Shown here: piece by piece, positions 24,911-32,906 of the stretch
Layout of the letters: every line of letters begins with the position of its first letter
How positions within the stretch are numbered: the first letter of the stretch is position 1
Program-made: the position numbers and the translations under genes
Origin: an uncultured Ruminococcus sp.
GTDB lineage: Bacteria > Bacillota > Clostridia > Oscillospirales > Ruminococcaceae
Reading direction: 5' to 3'
NCBI GenBank assembly: GCA_900539095.1
Contig: UQAR01000005.1
Location: 1-51,785 of the forward strand
Length of the DNA: 51,785 nucleotides
Notes under the pieces: model-generated
Told to the model about the DNA's origin: nothing
Database searches by the model: none
What the model saw: only the letters and a program-made list of their open reading frames with translations

Positions 24911-26992
24911 TCAGTCAGCCACTGCGTTCTTAGCAATAACATCTGCAACAAGATTTGCAGGGAGCGGCTCGTAACGTGCCTTTTCAAAGGTGAACACGCC
25001 CTGACCCTGTGTCATCTGTCTGAGGAGCAGCGTGAAGTCTGCCATTTCAGCCATTGGAACTTCCGCAACTATCTCTGTCATGCCCTTCTTTTCCGCAGGA
25101 TTCATGCCAAGAACTCTGCCTCTTCTCTTGTTGAGCTCGCCCATCATGTCGCCGGTGTTGTCATCAGGAACGAACACGCTCAGTGAGCCGATAGGTTCAA
25201 GAAGAACCGGTTCAGCCTGACGCATACCCTCTTTGTATGCAATGGACGCTGCCATTTTGAATGCCATTTCTGAGCTGTCAACAGGGTGGTATGAACCGTC
25301 CACAAGGATAGCTTTCAGTCCAACTACAGGGAATCCTGCAAGCACGCCCTTCTTTACGCTCTCCTGCAAGCCCTTTTCAACAGCAGGGAAGAAGTTCTTT
25401 GGAACTGCTCCGCCGAATACCTTTTCTTCAAATACCAGATCGTCAGATACGCATGGCTCAAATTCTATCCAAACGTCGCCATACTGTCCGTGACCGCCTG
25501 ACTGTTTCTTGTGTCTGCCCTGTACCTTGACTTTCTTTCTGATAGTTTCACGGTAGGATATCTTAGGCACTGAGGTCTGAACTTCAACGCCAAATGTTCC
25601 TGCAAGTCTGCCCACAACTGAATCAAGGTGAAGTCCGCCCAAAGTGCTTAGTATCATCTCGTTTGTGGACGGGTCAAGTCTGTAATCTATTGTGAGATCC
25701 TCTTCCATAAGTCTTGACATTGCTGAGGATATTTTGCTTTCGTCGCCCTGCTTTTTAGCCTTGACTGCCATTTTATAGCATGGCTTAGGGAATGTGAGCG
25801 GTGCAAACTTGACAACTCTTGCAGCGTCGCAGATAGTGTCATTTGTGTTCACGTTCATCTTCATTGCAACAACGATATCTCCGCAGCCTGCCTCGGCAAC
25901 GTCTATCTGCTTTTTGCCCTGAAGTGTAACGAGCTTTCCGACTTTTTCAGTGTTGCCGGTGGTAGCGTTCACAACTTCCTTGTTAGTCGTGAGCTTTCCT
26001 GAAAATACCTTTATGTATGACATCTTGCCAACAAATGGATCGGCAACTGTCTTGAATACAAATGCACTCATAGGGTCGCTTTCAACGCAGGAAACTTCAA
26101 CAGCCTCGCCGTCTGCCGTTTCACCTATCATAGCGTCCTTTTCAGACGGAGGAGGCAGCAGCAGGTCTATCTCTTTGAGCAGCATATCAACGCCCGACAT
26201 ATCAGTAGAAGAAACGCAGGTAACAGGAGTTATAATGCCTGAGTTCATACCGTTGTGGATACCGTCAATAAGCTCTTTCTGAGTGAACGCCTCGCCTGAG
26301 AAGAACTTTTCAAAAAGCACTTCGTCAGTTTCAGCGACAGCCTCAGATACAGCCTCGATAAGACCGTCGATACGATAACCAATTTTCTCTGATACTTCAG
26401 CAGTAGGCATATCAGTTTCAACAGCCTTGCCGCCCTCATATTTGTAAGCTTTCATCTCTATGAGATTTACATAAGAAACTATCTTTCTGTCAGCAATAAC
26501 AGGCACAACAACAGGGCAAACAGTAGGACCAAACTCTGCCTTGAGCTGAGTGAGAACGTTATTGAAGTTTGCGTTGTCATCATCAAGCTTTGTTACAACG
26601 AACATTGTCGGCTTACCCATTTCCTTAGCAAGGTCATAAGCCTTGTGAGTTCCTACACGAACGCCTGATTTACCTGATACAGTGATGAGTACGCAGCCGC
26701 TTGCAGCGATACCCTCAACAGCCTCGCCCTCATAATCGAACATACCGGGAGTGTCAAGAAGATTTACCTTGAACTCGCCAGTTTCGAGAGATGAGAGGGA
26801 AGTGTAAACAGAACATTTTCTCTTTATCTCATCGGGTGTGTAGTCAGAAACAGTGTTACCGTCAGTGACTTTGCCGAGCCTGTCAGTAGCTCCGCTTTTA
26901 TATAGCAGTGCCTCAGTCAGAGAGGTTTTACCTGAACCTGCCTGACCTGCAATAGCAATATTTTTTATTTTTGTGCTGTCGTATTTTTTCAA
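24911..26992 (-). CDS. Elongation factor G-like GTPase (EF-G paralogue)
   Basis: This 693-aa translational GTPase has the EF-G domain order. G1 is GQAGSGKT (residues 16-23) instead of the classical AHIDAGKT; G3 is LLDTPG; G4 is TKLD instead of NKxD. The domain IV stretch SGGHGQYGDVWIEFEP and the C-terminal domain are present. These departures fit the EF-G-like second paralogue found next to a canonical fusA in many Firmicutes. Its role is unclear (recycling or specialised translocation). It is not set beside ribosomal protein genes, which also argues against primary EF-G. The start codon is TTG (26990-26992) with GGAG eight bases upstream. It is a single-gene unit ending in its own terminator. 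Confidence 0.9.
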   Translation of the reverse strand: MKKYDSTKIKNIAIAGQAGSGKTSLTEALLYKSGATDRLGKVTDGNTVSDYTPDEIKRKCSVYTSLSSLETGEFKVNLLDTPGMFDYEGEAVEGIAASGCVLITVSGKSGVRVGTHKAYDLAKEMGKPTMFVVTKLDDDNANFNNVLTQLKAEFGPTVCPVVVPVIADRKIVSYVNLIEMKAYKYEGGKAVETDMPTAEVSEKIGYRIDGLIEAVSEAVAETDEVLFEKFFSGEAFTQKELIDGIHNGMNSGIITPVTCVSSTDMSGVDMLLKEIDLLLPPPSEKDAMIGETADGEAVEVSCVESDPMSAFVFKTVADPFVGKMSYIKVFSGKLTTNKEVVNATTGNTEKVGKLVTLQGKKQIDVAEAGCGDIVVAMKMNVNTNDTICDAARVVKFAPLTFPKPCYKMAVKAKKQGDESKISSAMSRLMEEDLTIDYRLDPSTNEMILSTLGGLHLDSVVGRLAGTFGVEVQTSVPKISYRETIRKKVKVQGRHKKQSGGHGQYGDVWIEFEPCVSDDLVFEEKVFGGAVPKNFFPAVEKGLQESVKKGVLAGFPVVGLKAILVDGSYHPVDSSEMAFKMAASIAYKEGMRQAEPVLLEPIGSLSVFVPDDNTGDMMGELNKRRGRVLGMNPAEKKGMTEIVAEVPMAEMADFTLLLRQMTQGQGVFTFEKARYEPLPANLVADVIAKNAVAD

Positions 26993-27200
26993 GTTGATCG
27001 CTCCAATCTGTGCCGATAAGACGGCTTAGAATATTTTATGGTATATAATTATATGTATCATTTATACAAAATATATCAACCACGTAAGATAATTATATAC
27101 TATTTTCACATGAATAGCAATAGCGGAGCGAGAAATTTCTTTCGTGAATGTGAACAAAGTTTAGACTTATTATAAAGCAGATTGCACAAGGGGGCGTTTA

Positions 27201-27445
27201 AATGAGGAATGAGGAGTGAGGAATGAGGAATGGGCAAAGCTGACCAGAGTTGTGCATAAGCACCGAGCGGAGCGATTTTGCGGAGGTAGAACTTGCCCGA
27301 AACGTTGTAGGGGCGAACAGCGTTCGCCCGTTGCTCAGAATTTGCTGTGATTTTAGGATTGTAGGGGAGCGACGCAATTTTTGTTTCACAGAAATGGACG
27401 TCCCGTTCGGAGGGGTAATGCCGTGATTGTCGTATCTTTGATGCT
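27201..27445 (+). repeat. Interspersed repeat element, copy A (inverted partner at 42841-43090)
   Basis: It begins with GAGGAAT/GAGGAGT heptads (27204-27232) and runs through a GGTCAGAGTT-like start, GAGCGGAGCGATTTTG, palindromic repeat copy 5, GTAGGGGAGCGACGC, a TTTCACAGAAATGG-type stretch and ends near TATCTTTGATG. The same order, reverse-complemented, makes up 42841-43090. By eye the two copies are similar along nearly their whole length, with small gaps. No coding potential is seen. Confidence 0.85.
27306..27330 (+). repeat. Dispersed palindromic repeat, copy 5 (inside element copy A)
   Basis: TGTAGG tag, GGGCGAAC, loop AGC, GTTCGCCC. Confidence 0.85.
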
Positions 27446-27521
27446 GGGATTTTTTCGGTTGCCGAACAAGGTATACATCTAATTTGTTGGCAGACGAAAA
27501 ATTTGAGGGGCAAGATAAATG

Positions 27522-27546
27522 CGGGCGAACGGTGTTCGCCCCTACA
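27522..27546 (-). repeat. Dispersed palindromic repeat, copy 6
   Basis: Reverse orientation: GGGCGAAC, a 3-base loop, GTTCGCCC, then CCTACA. Confidence 0.85.
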
Positions 27547-27606
27547 CATACATTGTGCGGTTATTGAGGTTTGTACAATGAATGGTAAGATGTGCGTGCG
27601 AGGAGC

Positions 27607-27633
27607 GGGACGCCGAGGGCGTCGTCCCCTACA
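27607..27633 (-). repeat. Dispersed palindromic repeat, copy 7 (divergent)
   Basis: GGGACGCC, loop GAG, GGCGTCGTCCC, then CCTACA. The stem sequence has changed but pairing and the CCTACA tag are kept. Confidence 0.65.
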
Positions 27634-27697
27634 GGTGTGGTCGGATAGTTTTTATGTTTATCGAACAATGTTGTCACCGTGGGCTTGTTTTCTTCGA

Positions 27698-27721
27698 CGG
27701 GCGAACGGTGTTCGCCCCTAC
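27698..27721 (-). repeat. Dispersed palindromic repeat, copy 8
   Basis: Reverse orientation: GGGCGAAC, a 3-base loop, GTTCGCCC, then CCTAC. Confidence 0.85.
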
Positions 27722-27782
27722 GATTTTGTTGCAGTGTGTTTCGTGGTTTAGCCGTTTTTATTCAATTTTCAAGTTACATTCG

Positions 27783-27996
27783 GGGCGTGACATTGGGTAT
27801 TATGTCCTAGGTTTGTGTATACACAAAATATCACAATGCACGCCCACGTCCTGATACAAGTACTCTACAGCCTGTTCCAGAATCTCTCATCGTATTCACT
27901 AAGTCGCAGGGCTTGTACGTGCCCGCAAGTATCTAATAAGACGCTTTCTACTTATCCCTGAAAAGTACCCCTTTTGTTGCATAAAAAATGCAACAA
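27783..27996. ncRNA. Candidate structured RNA or regulatory block upstream of xylA
   Basis: Three hairpins occur in 214 bases. The first is an 18-pair stem (27783-27801 with 27827-27845; blocks of 7, 5 and 6 pairs separated by single bulges) that encloses the perfect palindrome TTTGTGTATACACAAA (27812-27827). The second is a GGGC/GCCC hairpin at 27906-27926. The third is TTGTTGCAT / ATGCAACAA (27974-27982, 27988-27996). No promoter or T run was found on either strand and no known RNA family was recognised, so this could instead be a DNA-level element. Confidence 0.35.
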
Positions 27997-28185
27997 TTAA
28001 TGGAATGTTGCCAAATTAAATTATAAATCATTTGTTTGCACAATTTCAGTCGGCTTATTTTATGCACTTATCACACAATATTATGAACAGGATATTGATA
28101 CAGATGATGTAATTTTATGGTGTTTATTCAGCTTTACACAACAATTTTAATTTATATCAATATATGCAATTTTGATAAAAAACAG

Positions 28186-28215
28186 TTGACAAACGGGTGC
28201 GATTTGGTGTATCAT
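28186..28215 (+). promoter_or_regulatory. Sigma-A type promoter for xylA
   Basis: A perfect TTGACA (28186-28191), an 18-base spacer and TATCAT (28210-28215). The ATG lies 58 bases downstream. No clear operator or catabolite element was recognised between them. Confidence 0.75.
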
Positions 28216-28273
28216 TATATTGTAATCGTTTTATCGTAAAGATCAAACAATAATACATTCGGAGGTCAAGACA

Positions 28274-29599
28274 ATGGCAGAGTATTTTAAGGATATTCCA
28301 AAGATCAAGTACGAGGGTGTGAACTCAACTAATCCGCTCTCATTTAAGTATTATAACCCTGATGAGGTTGTAATGGGTAAGACTATGAGAGAACAGCTGA
28401 AGTTCGCTCTTTCATGGTGGCACACAATGGGCGGCGACGGAACTGATATGTTCGGCTGCGGCACAACTGACAAGACTTGGGGCGAGAGCACACCTGAGGC
28501 AAGAGCAAAGAAGAAGGTAGACGTTGCTTTCGAGATCATGGACAAGCTTTCTATCGATTATTTCTGTTTCCACGACCGTGACCTTTCACCTGAATATGGT
28601 GATCTTGGCACAACTAATGCTAAGCTTGCTGAAGTTGTTGATTACATAGCTGAGAAAATGGCTGCTGATCCTACAAAGAAACTGCTTTGGGGCACAGCGA
28701 AGTGTTTCGATCATCCAAGATATATGCATGGTGCAGGTACGTCACCTTCTGCTGATGTTTTTGCATATGCTGCTGCACAGATCAAGAATGCAGTTGACGC
28801 TACTATCAAGCTTGGTGGTAAGGGTTATGTATTCTGGGGCGGAAGAGAAGGATATGAGACTCTTTTGAACACAAACATGGGTCTTGAGCTTGACAACATG
28901 GCAAGACTTATGAAGATGACAGTTGACTATGCACGTTCAAAGGGTTACACAGGTGATTTCTACATTGAGCCAAAGCCAAAGGAGCCAACAAAGCATCAGT
29001 ATGATTTTGACACAGCTACAGTTCTTGGATTCCTGAGAAAGTACGGACTTGACAAGGATTTCAAGATGAACATTGAGGCTAACCACGCTACGCTTGCACA
29101 GCACACATTCCAGCACGAGCTGAGAGTTGCAAGAGATAACGGTGTATTTGGTTCTATCGATGCAAACCAGGGTGACCCACTGCTCGGTTGGGACACAGAC
29201 CAGTTCCCTACTAACGCATATGACGCAACGCTTTGTATGTACGAGGTACTGAAGGCAGGCGGATTTACAAACGGTGGTTTAAACTTTGACGCAAAGGCAA
29301 GAAGAGGTTCATACACAATGGAGGACATTTTCCTCAGCTACATTGCAGGCATGGACACATTTGCACTTGGTTTGAAGGCAGCTGCAAAGATCATAGAGGA
29401 CGGCAGACTTGACAAGTTTGTTGATGACAGATATGCAAGCTGGACGACAGGCATTGGTGCAGACATCATTGCCGGCAAGGCTGACATGGAGAGCCTTGAG
29501 AAGTATGCAGTTGAGAAGGGTGAAGTTACTGACTCGCTTTCTAGCGGCAGGCAGGAATATCTTGAGAGCGTTCTCAATCAGATCATGTTCAATCTTTAA
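28274..29599 (+). CDS. xylA: Xylose isomerase (class II)
   Basis: The 441-aa enzyme converts D-xylose to D-xylulose in the cytoplasm. It has the family signatures YFCFHDRDLSPEY (catalytic His-Asp), YVFWGGREGYE, the metal ligands in YIEPKPKEPTKHQYD and IEANHATLAQHTFQHE, and SIDANQGDPLLGWDTDQFP. The length of about 440 aa with the N-terminal extension marks class II. GGAGGT lies at 28261-28266. Codon choice leans to GCT, GTT, AAG and TAC, more like the GH5 and SGNH genes than like the dipicolinate or protease genes, which suggests high expression. No xylulokinase or xylose transporter is adjacent. A strong terminator follows. Confidence 0.98.
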   Translation: MAEYFKDIPKIKYEGVNSTNPLSFKYYNPDEVVMGKTMREQLKFALSWWHTMGGDGTDMFGCGTTDKTWGESTPEARAKKKVDVAFEIMDKLSIDYFCFHDRDLSPEYGDLGTTNAKLAEVVDYIAEKMAADPTKKLLWGTAKCFDHPRYMHGAGTSPSADVFAYAAAQIKNAVDATIKLGGKGYVFWGGREGYETLLNTNMGLELDNMARLMKMTVDYARSKGYTGDFYIEPKPKEPTKHQYDFDTATVLGFLRKYGLDKDFKMNIEANHATLAQHTFQHELRVARDNGVFGSIDANQGDPLLGWDTDQFPTNAYDATLCMYEVLKAGGFTNGGLNFDAKARRGSYTMEDIFLSYIAGMDTFALGLKAAAKIIEDGRLDKFVDDRYASWTTGIGADIIAGKADMESLEKYAVEKGEVTDSLSSGRQEYLESVLNQIMFNL

Positions 29600-29623
29600 G
29601 CAGGGGCGTGCCCCTGCACCCAT

Positions 29624-29656
29624 ATCCGCTATCATTCGTGGTAGCGGATTTTTTTG
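29624..29656 (+). terminator. Intrinsic terminator of xylA
   Basis: ATCCGCTA (29624-29631) pairs with TAGCGGAT (29642-29649), followed by a run of T residues. A second small hairpin (AGGGGC/GCCCCT) lies just upstream. Confidence 0.85.
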
Positions 29657-29659
29657 TAC

Positions 29660-29693
29660 AAAAAAAGAGCGGCTCTCAGCGAACCGCCCTCTT
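29660..29693 (-). terminator. Intrinsic terminator of the antiporter gene
   Basis: On the minus strand a GC-rich stem (AAGAG and GCGG blocks with a two-base bulge) is followed by six or more T residues (A run at 29660-29666). Confidence 0.75.
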
Positions 29694-29705
29694 TGATCGT
29701 CGTGA

Positions 29706-30971
29706 TCATTTCTCTTTTCTTGAAAGCTCCTGAAGTTCCTGCTCATACTGTGAGAAACCTTCCACAGATTTGAGCAGCTCGTCCTCGACGTGCTCTTCTT
29801 TATTATCCTTAAACACAAACTTCAGGAACACTGGTGTGATTATTGTTGTTGCCACTACCATGATGATGATAGGTGCGAATACTTCGTTGCCCATAAGTCC
29901 CAATTTCTGTCCTTTTGCAGCGACGATAAGTGCGACCTCGCCTCGTGAGATCATACCCATTGCTATCTGCACACTCTCCTGATTTGTATACTTACAAACC
30001 TTTGCACCAAGTCCGCAGCCTATTATCTTTGTGATTATTGCCACAACAAGGAGCAATACTGTGAACAGCACCATTTTACCGCTCATATTTATTCCGCTCA
30101 TTGTAAGACCGATACTTGCAAAGAACACCGGTGAAAGGAGCATATATGAAAGTGTTTCAAATCTGTTGGAGATATACTTTACGTCCTTTTCGCTTGAAAT
30201 TGCAAGACCTGCGACGAACGCACCTGTGATATCTGCGACGCCGAAAAGCTCTGCTACATACGCCATAAGGAGGCAGAAAACGAAGGAGATGATAACGTGA
30301 CGTCTGAGGTCTTTTTTATCTCTTTTTCTCCACTTTGTGAACACGATATGGTAGACAACTGTACATCCTATTGCTACTGCAAAGAAGGCTACTATCTTAA
30401 TAAGGACGGTCACAACGTGGACGCTTGTATCTGCAAGGCTTGTGATAAGGGTGAGTGCGATGATACCGAGGATATCGTCGATGATAGCTGCACCAAGTAT
30501 TGCGTTACCGGCTCTGGTGGAGAGTTTTCCAAGCTCTTTCAGGGTTTCTACTGTGATAGAAACTGATGTTGCTGTGAGGACAACGCCTATGAAGAGGTGC
30601 TGCAAGAATGGTGAGCAAGCGAGGTCGTCGCCTTTGCCCACGCCCATTGCTGCGGCAAGTCCAAGTCCGCCGAACAACGGCACGATAACGCCGAGGAGTG
30701 CGATTATGAACGAGGCTTTACCTGTCTTTTTAAGCTCCTGAACGTCTGTTGTAAGTCCTGCGGTGAACATGAGGACGATAACGCCCAGTTCTGACATTTC
30801 TGAGATGAACTCAGTTTCTTTGACCACGCCGAGGACGGCAGGGCCGAGTATTACGCCTGCCAGCAGTGCACCTACTACCTGCGGCAGTTTCATTTTCTTT
30901 GTGACAAGACCCAGAATTTTGGTCGAAAGCAGTATAAGTGCGATAAAAAGTATGTATCTATACTCTTCCAT
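29706..30971 (-). CDS. Cation/proton antiporter (CPA2, Na+/H+ exchanger family)
   Basis: The 421-aa integral membrane protein has about 12 hydrophobic segments and the CPA2 pattern: LPQVVGALLAGVILGP near the N-terminus, AAIIDDILGI (the transport Asp pair) and MISRGEVALIVA. It exchanges Na+ or K+ for protons across the cell membrane to manage pH and ion balance. There is no TrkA-N domain, only a short charged tail. The start at 30971 has GGAAAGGAAG upstream; an in-frame ATG/GTG further up gives no better site. It stands alone between xylA and the GH5 lipoprotein, with its own promoter. Confidence 0.92.
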   Translation of the reverse strand: MEEYRYILFIALILLSTKILGLVTKKMKLPQVVGALLAGVILGPAVLGVVKETEFISEMSELGVIVLMFTAGLTTDVQELKKTGKASFIIALLGVIVPLFGGLGLAAAMGVGKGDDLACSPFLQHLFIGVVLTATSVSITVETLKELGKLSTRAGNAILGAAIIDDILGIIALTLITSLADTSVHVVTVLIKIVAFFAVAIGCTVVYHIVFTKWRKRDKKDLRRHVIISFVFCLLMAYVAELFGVADITGAFVAGLAISSEKDVKYISNRFETLSYMLLSPVFFASIGLTMSGINMSGKMVLFTVLLLVVAIITKIIGCGLGAKVCKYTNQESVQIAMGMISRGEVALIVAAKGQKLGLMGNEVFAPIIIMVVATTIITPVFLKFVFKDNKEEHVEDELLKSVEGFSQYEQELQELSRKEK

Positions 30972-31073
30972 GATTTTACTTCCTTTCCACACCGTCAAAG
31001 AATGACGTTAATGCGTAAAAATAACGATTTACAGTATTATACTCTGCAAATCGCCATTGATTTATCCGTATAT

Positions 31074-31102
31074 ATTATAGCATTATGCTGCAACATAGTC
31101 AA
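31074..31102 (-). promoter_or_regulatory. Sigma-A type promoter for the antiporter
   Basis: On the minus strand, TTGACT (31097-31102), a 17-base spacer and TATAAT (31074-31079). Confidence 0.8.
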
Positions 31103-31136
31103 CAGACTGCACAATTTGTTCACAAAAAAGAGCAAC

Positions 31137-31166
31137 AAAAAAGAGCCGCAAAAGTCGGCTCTTTTT
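31137..31166 (-). terminator. Terminator of the GH5 lipoprotein gene
   Basis: AAGAGCCG (31141-31148) pairs with CGGCTCTT (31156-31163). A/T runs on both sides allow use on either strand. Confidence 0.8.
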
Positions 31167-31189
31167 GTGATTATTTTATCAAAGTTTCA

Positions 31190-32425
31190 TTAAACTGCTT
31201 TTTTGCCGTTAGGGAAAATTTTATCCTCGCAGATACCTGCCATTTTCTCGATAGCAGGCTGTATATCCAGCCACAGTCCGCAGCCGTCGTCCTGACCGCT
31301 TGTTTTCCAAGCAAACACGCCGTTCCAGCCGTTATTGTAAGCCTCTTCATAAGCTGAGGTGATATCGAAATCGCTGTCGCTTGCAACGGCTGGGCACTCG
31401 CCTATAACGCTTGGCTTTGTGCCGTCAAGGCCGAAGTCTGTTGGTGACTCGCCGAAAGGATATCCCCACATACCCTGCATCCATGTATACCAGTGTGTGG
31501 AATAGAAGTCAACATATGCAAGGCTCTTATCATACTTATCTCCGCTGAGGGTGCTTTGCAGCTCGCTGTCGGATATCTTATTGCCCTGCTGGCTGTCTGA
31601 ATTATACTTTATCATTCCCATGCCCACTGTTACAAGGACGTCTGAATTTGCATGGATAGCGGCAGCTGCCTTTGCGTAATACTGCTCAAGGTAGAGCCAA
31701 TCAAGCTTGCCGCACTCTTCGTTTTCAACTATCCAGTCAGGCTCGTTACAAAGGTCTACAGACCAGAAATAGTCGCTCTTGCCGTATCTCTGAACGAAAG
31801 GCACGATATAGTTATCAACGAATCTATCGGTCTTGTCGCTGTCCTGAATGAGTGCTCTCCAAGCGTTATAGTTCTGGTTTGAATCCTTAAAGTTATCGAA
31901 GGACTGGACTGTTGCCATTATGTATATCTGATACTGTTCTGCAAGATAGAAGAGGTTATCGAGGTCCTCCCAATGGGCAGTTGTTGCACCGTCGAATGTG
32001 CCGTCTGCTGAGATCAACATACCGACGTCGCCGTTACATACTACCCAAATTCTCGCAGCATTTACACCAGAGTTATGAAGTTTCTGGAAGTGATCCTGCC
32101 AAAACTCGAAGTTGAATCCGCCGCCGAAGTCGTTCCATTTATCCCATGGTGAGTTTACGCCGTTGAGCCAAAGCTCTTTATCGCCGACCATGAATTTTGT
32201 GCCGTCAACGGTGACTCTTGCAGAGCCGTCTGTAGTTGTTTCGTAGTCCTTTTCAGGCATTGCAGCCTCAGGGACAACAGGTGTATAATAGCTCGTGCCT
32301 GCTCCACCTGACGCAGATGACGAGGCATTATCTGCCTTTGAGCTTGATGACGAATCGCCGCAGCCTGCTGTTGAAACGAGCATGAGCACTGCCAGTGATG
32401 ACGCCAGCCACTGTTTTACTTTCAT
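31190..32425 (-). CDS. GH5-like glycoside hydrolase lipoprotein
   Basis: The 411-aa protein has a lipoprotein signal (lipobox STAGC, Cys at about 22), a Ser-rich linker, then a TIM-barrel hydrolase domain starting near residue 70. The clan GH-A catalytic pair is visible: acid/base Glu228 in LCNEPDW and nucleophile Glu343 in VIGECPA. The front stretch (ELWLNGVNSPWDKWNDFGGG) resembles GH5 mannanase- or exo-acting subfamilies, but the subfamily and substrate cannot be fixed by eye. It would sit on the outer face of the membrane. It is divergent from the secreted GH5 endoglucanase across a shared 481-base control region, so the two are likely induced together. Confidence 0.86.
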   Translation of the reverse strand: MKVKQWLASSLAVLMLVSTAGCGDSSSSSKADNASSSASGGAGTSYYTPVVPEAAMPEKDYETTTDGSARVTVDGTKFMVGDKELWLNGVNSPWDKWNDFGGGFNFEFWQDHFQKLHNSGVNAARIWVVCNGDVGMLISADGTFDGATTAHWEDLDNLFYLAEQYQIYIMATVQSFDNFKDSNQNYNAWRALIQDSDKTDRFVDNYIVPFVQRYGKSDYFWSVDLCNEPDWIVENEECGKLDWLYLEQYYAKAAAAIHANSDVLVTVGMGMIKYNSDSQQGNKISDSELQSTLSGDKYDKSLAYVDFYSTHWYTWMQGMWGYPFGESPTDFGLDGTKPSVIGECPAVASDSDFDITSAYEEAYNNGWNGVFAWKTSGQDDGCGLWLDIQPAIEKMAGICEDKIFPNGKKAV

Positions 32426-32501
32426 AAAATTTACCTTTCCTTTCTCCCTTTTAAGGGATAAGATCTATGCCGCCAGTTCTTTTACGGCACTATCTTGAAT
32501 T

Positions 32502-32530
32502 ATTATAGCACACAAATATACTGTTTTCAA
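32502..32530 (-). promoter_or_regulatory. Sigma-A type promoter for the GH5 lipoprotein
   Basis: On the minus strand, TTGAAA (32525-32530), a 17-base spacer and TATAAT (32502-32507). Confidence 0.8.
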
Positions 32531-32703
32531 TAGCTATGCCATATTTTTTTATTATTTTGCCAAGACAGGCAAGGTTAAAATTTTAACGTAGTGCGAATAT
32601 ATTCGCCCACATATTCCCTGCATTTATGGTGGATACAATTAAAAATATGAACATTTGCTGCATATCAACAAAAACAGAGGGTTTTATTTGTTCAATAAGC
32701 GTA

Positions 32704-32732
32704 TTCAAAATCAAGTGGACATATGCTATAAT
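32704..32732 (+). promoter_or_regulatory. Sigma-A type promoter for the GH5 endoglucanase
   Basis: TTCAAA (32704-32709), a 17-base spacer and TATAAT (32727-32732). The predicted leader is about 165 bases and contains repeat copy 9. Confidence 0.65.
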
Positions 32733-32773
32733 GTAATAGTATATTTAGTTTGTTGAAAAGCTTTTTAAACAGT

Positions 32774-32795
32774 GGGCGAACTGTTCGCCCCTACA
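32774..32795 (-). repeat. Dispersed palindromic repeat, copy 9 (in the GH5 leader)
   Basis: Reverse orientation with a one-base loop: GGGCGAAC-T-GTTCGCCC then CTACA. It lies downstream of the predicted start of transcription, so it would form a hairpin in the mRNA leader. Confidence 0.8.
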
Positions 32796-32906
32796 GGTGT
32801 TGATGCAAGACAGGTCATCTGCTTTGGAACGTTATACTTGTATTTTAACATTCTCTGTATACCTATAACGGTACAGTCATATTTTAAAGCGAAAGGACGG
32901 AAAATA

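Larger units (their letters stand above)
26993..28273. other. 1.28-kb gene-free region before xylA
   Basis: No credible gene is seen. From left to right it holds an AT-rich upstream region of the EF-G paralogue, repeat element copy A (27201-27445), four palindromic repeat copies (one inside copy A), a hairpin-rich block (27783-27996), about 190 bases of very AT-rich sequence and the xylA promoter. Short open frames here run through repeats and lack ribosome binding sites. Confidence 0.8.
32426..32906. promoter_or_regulatory. Shared control region between divergent GH5 genes
   Basis: It holds a promoter for each gene (listed separately) and, between them, two perfect 14-base palindromes: GTTAAAATTTTAAC (32574-32587) and GCGAATATATTCGC (32593-32606). 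These are candidate operators. Palindromic repeat copy 9 lies in the endoglucanase leader. No other gene is seen. Confidence 0.55.

Noticed and set aside
27204..27721. CRISPR array because of several similar repeats close together
   Set aside because: The repeats are palindromic, in both orientations and unevenly spaced, there are no cas genes, and copies occur across the whole window.
27503..27854. Short plus-strand frames in the gap before xylA
   Set aside because: They run through REP-like repeats and differ between the two inverted element copies; no start signals.
30297..30566. Cysteine-rich 89-codon plus-strand frame resembling a small secreted toxin or metallothionein-like peptide
   Set aside because: It is antisense within the antiporter gene and has no ribosome binding site; the Cys pattern comes from reversed Ala/Thr codons.
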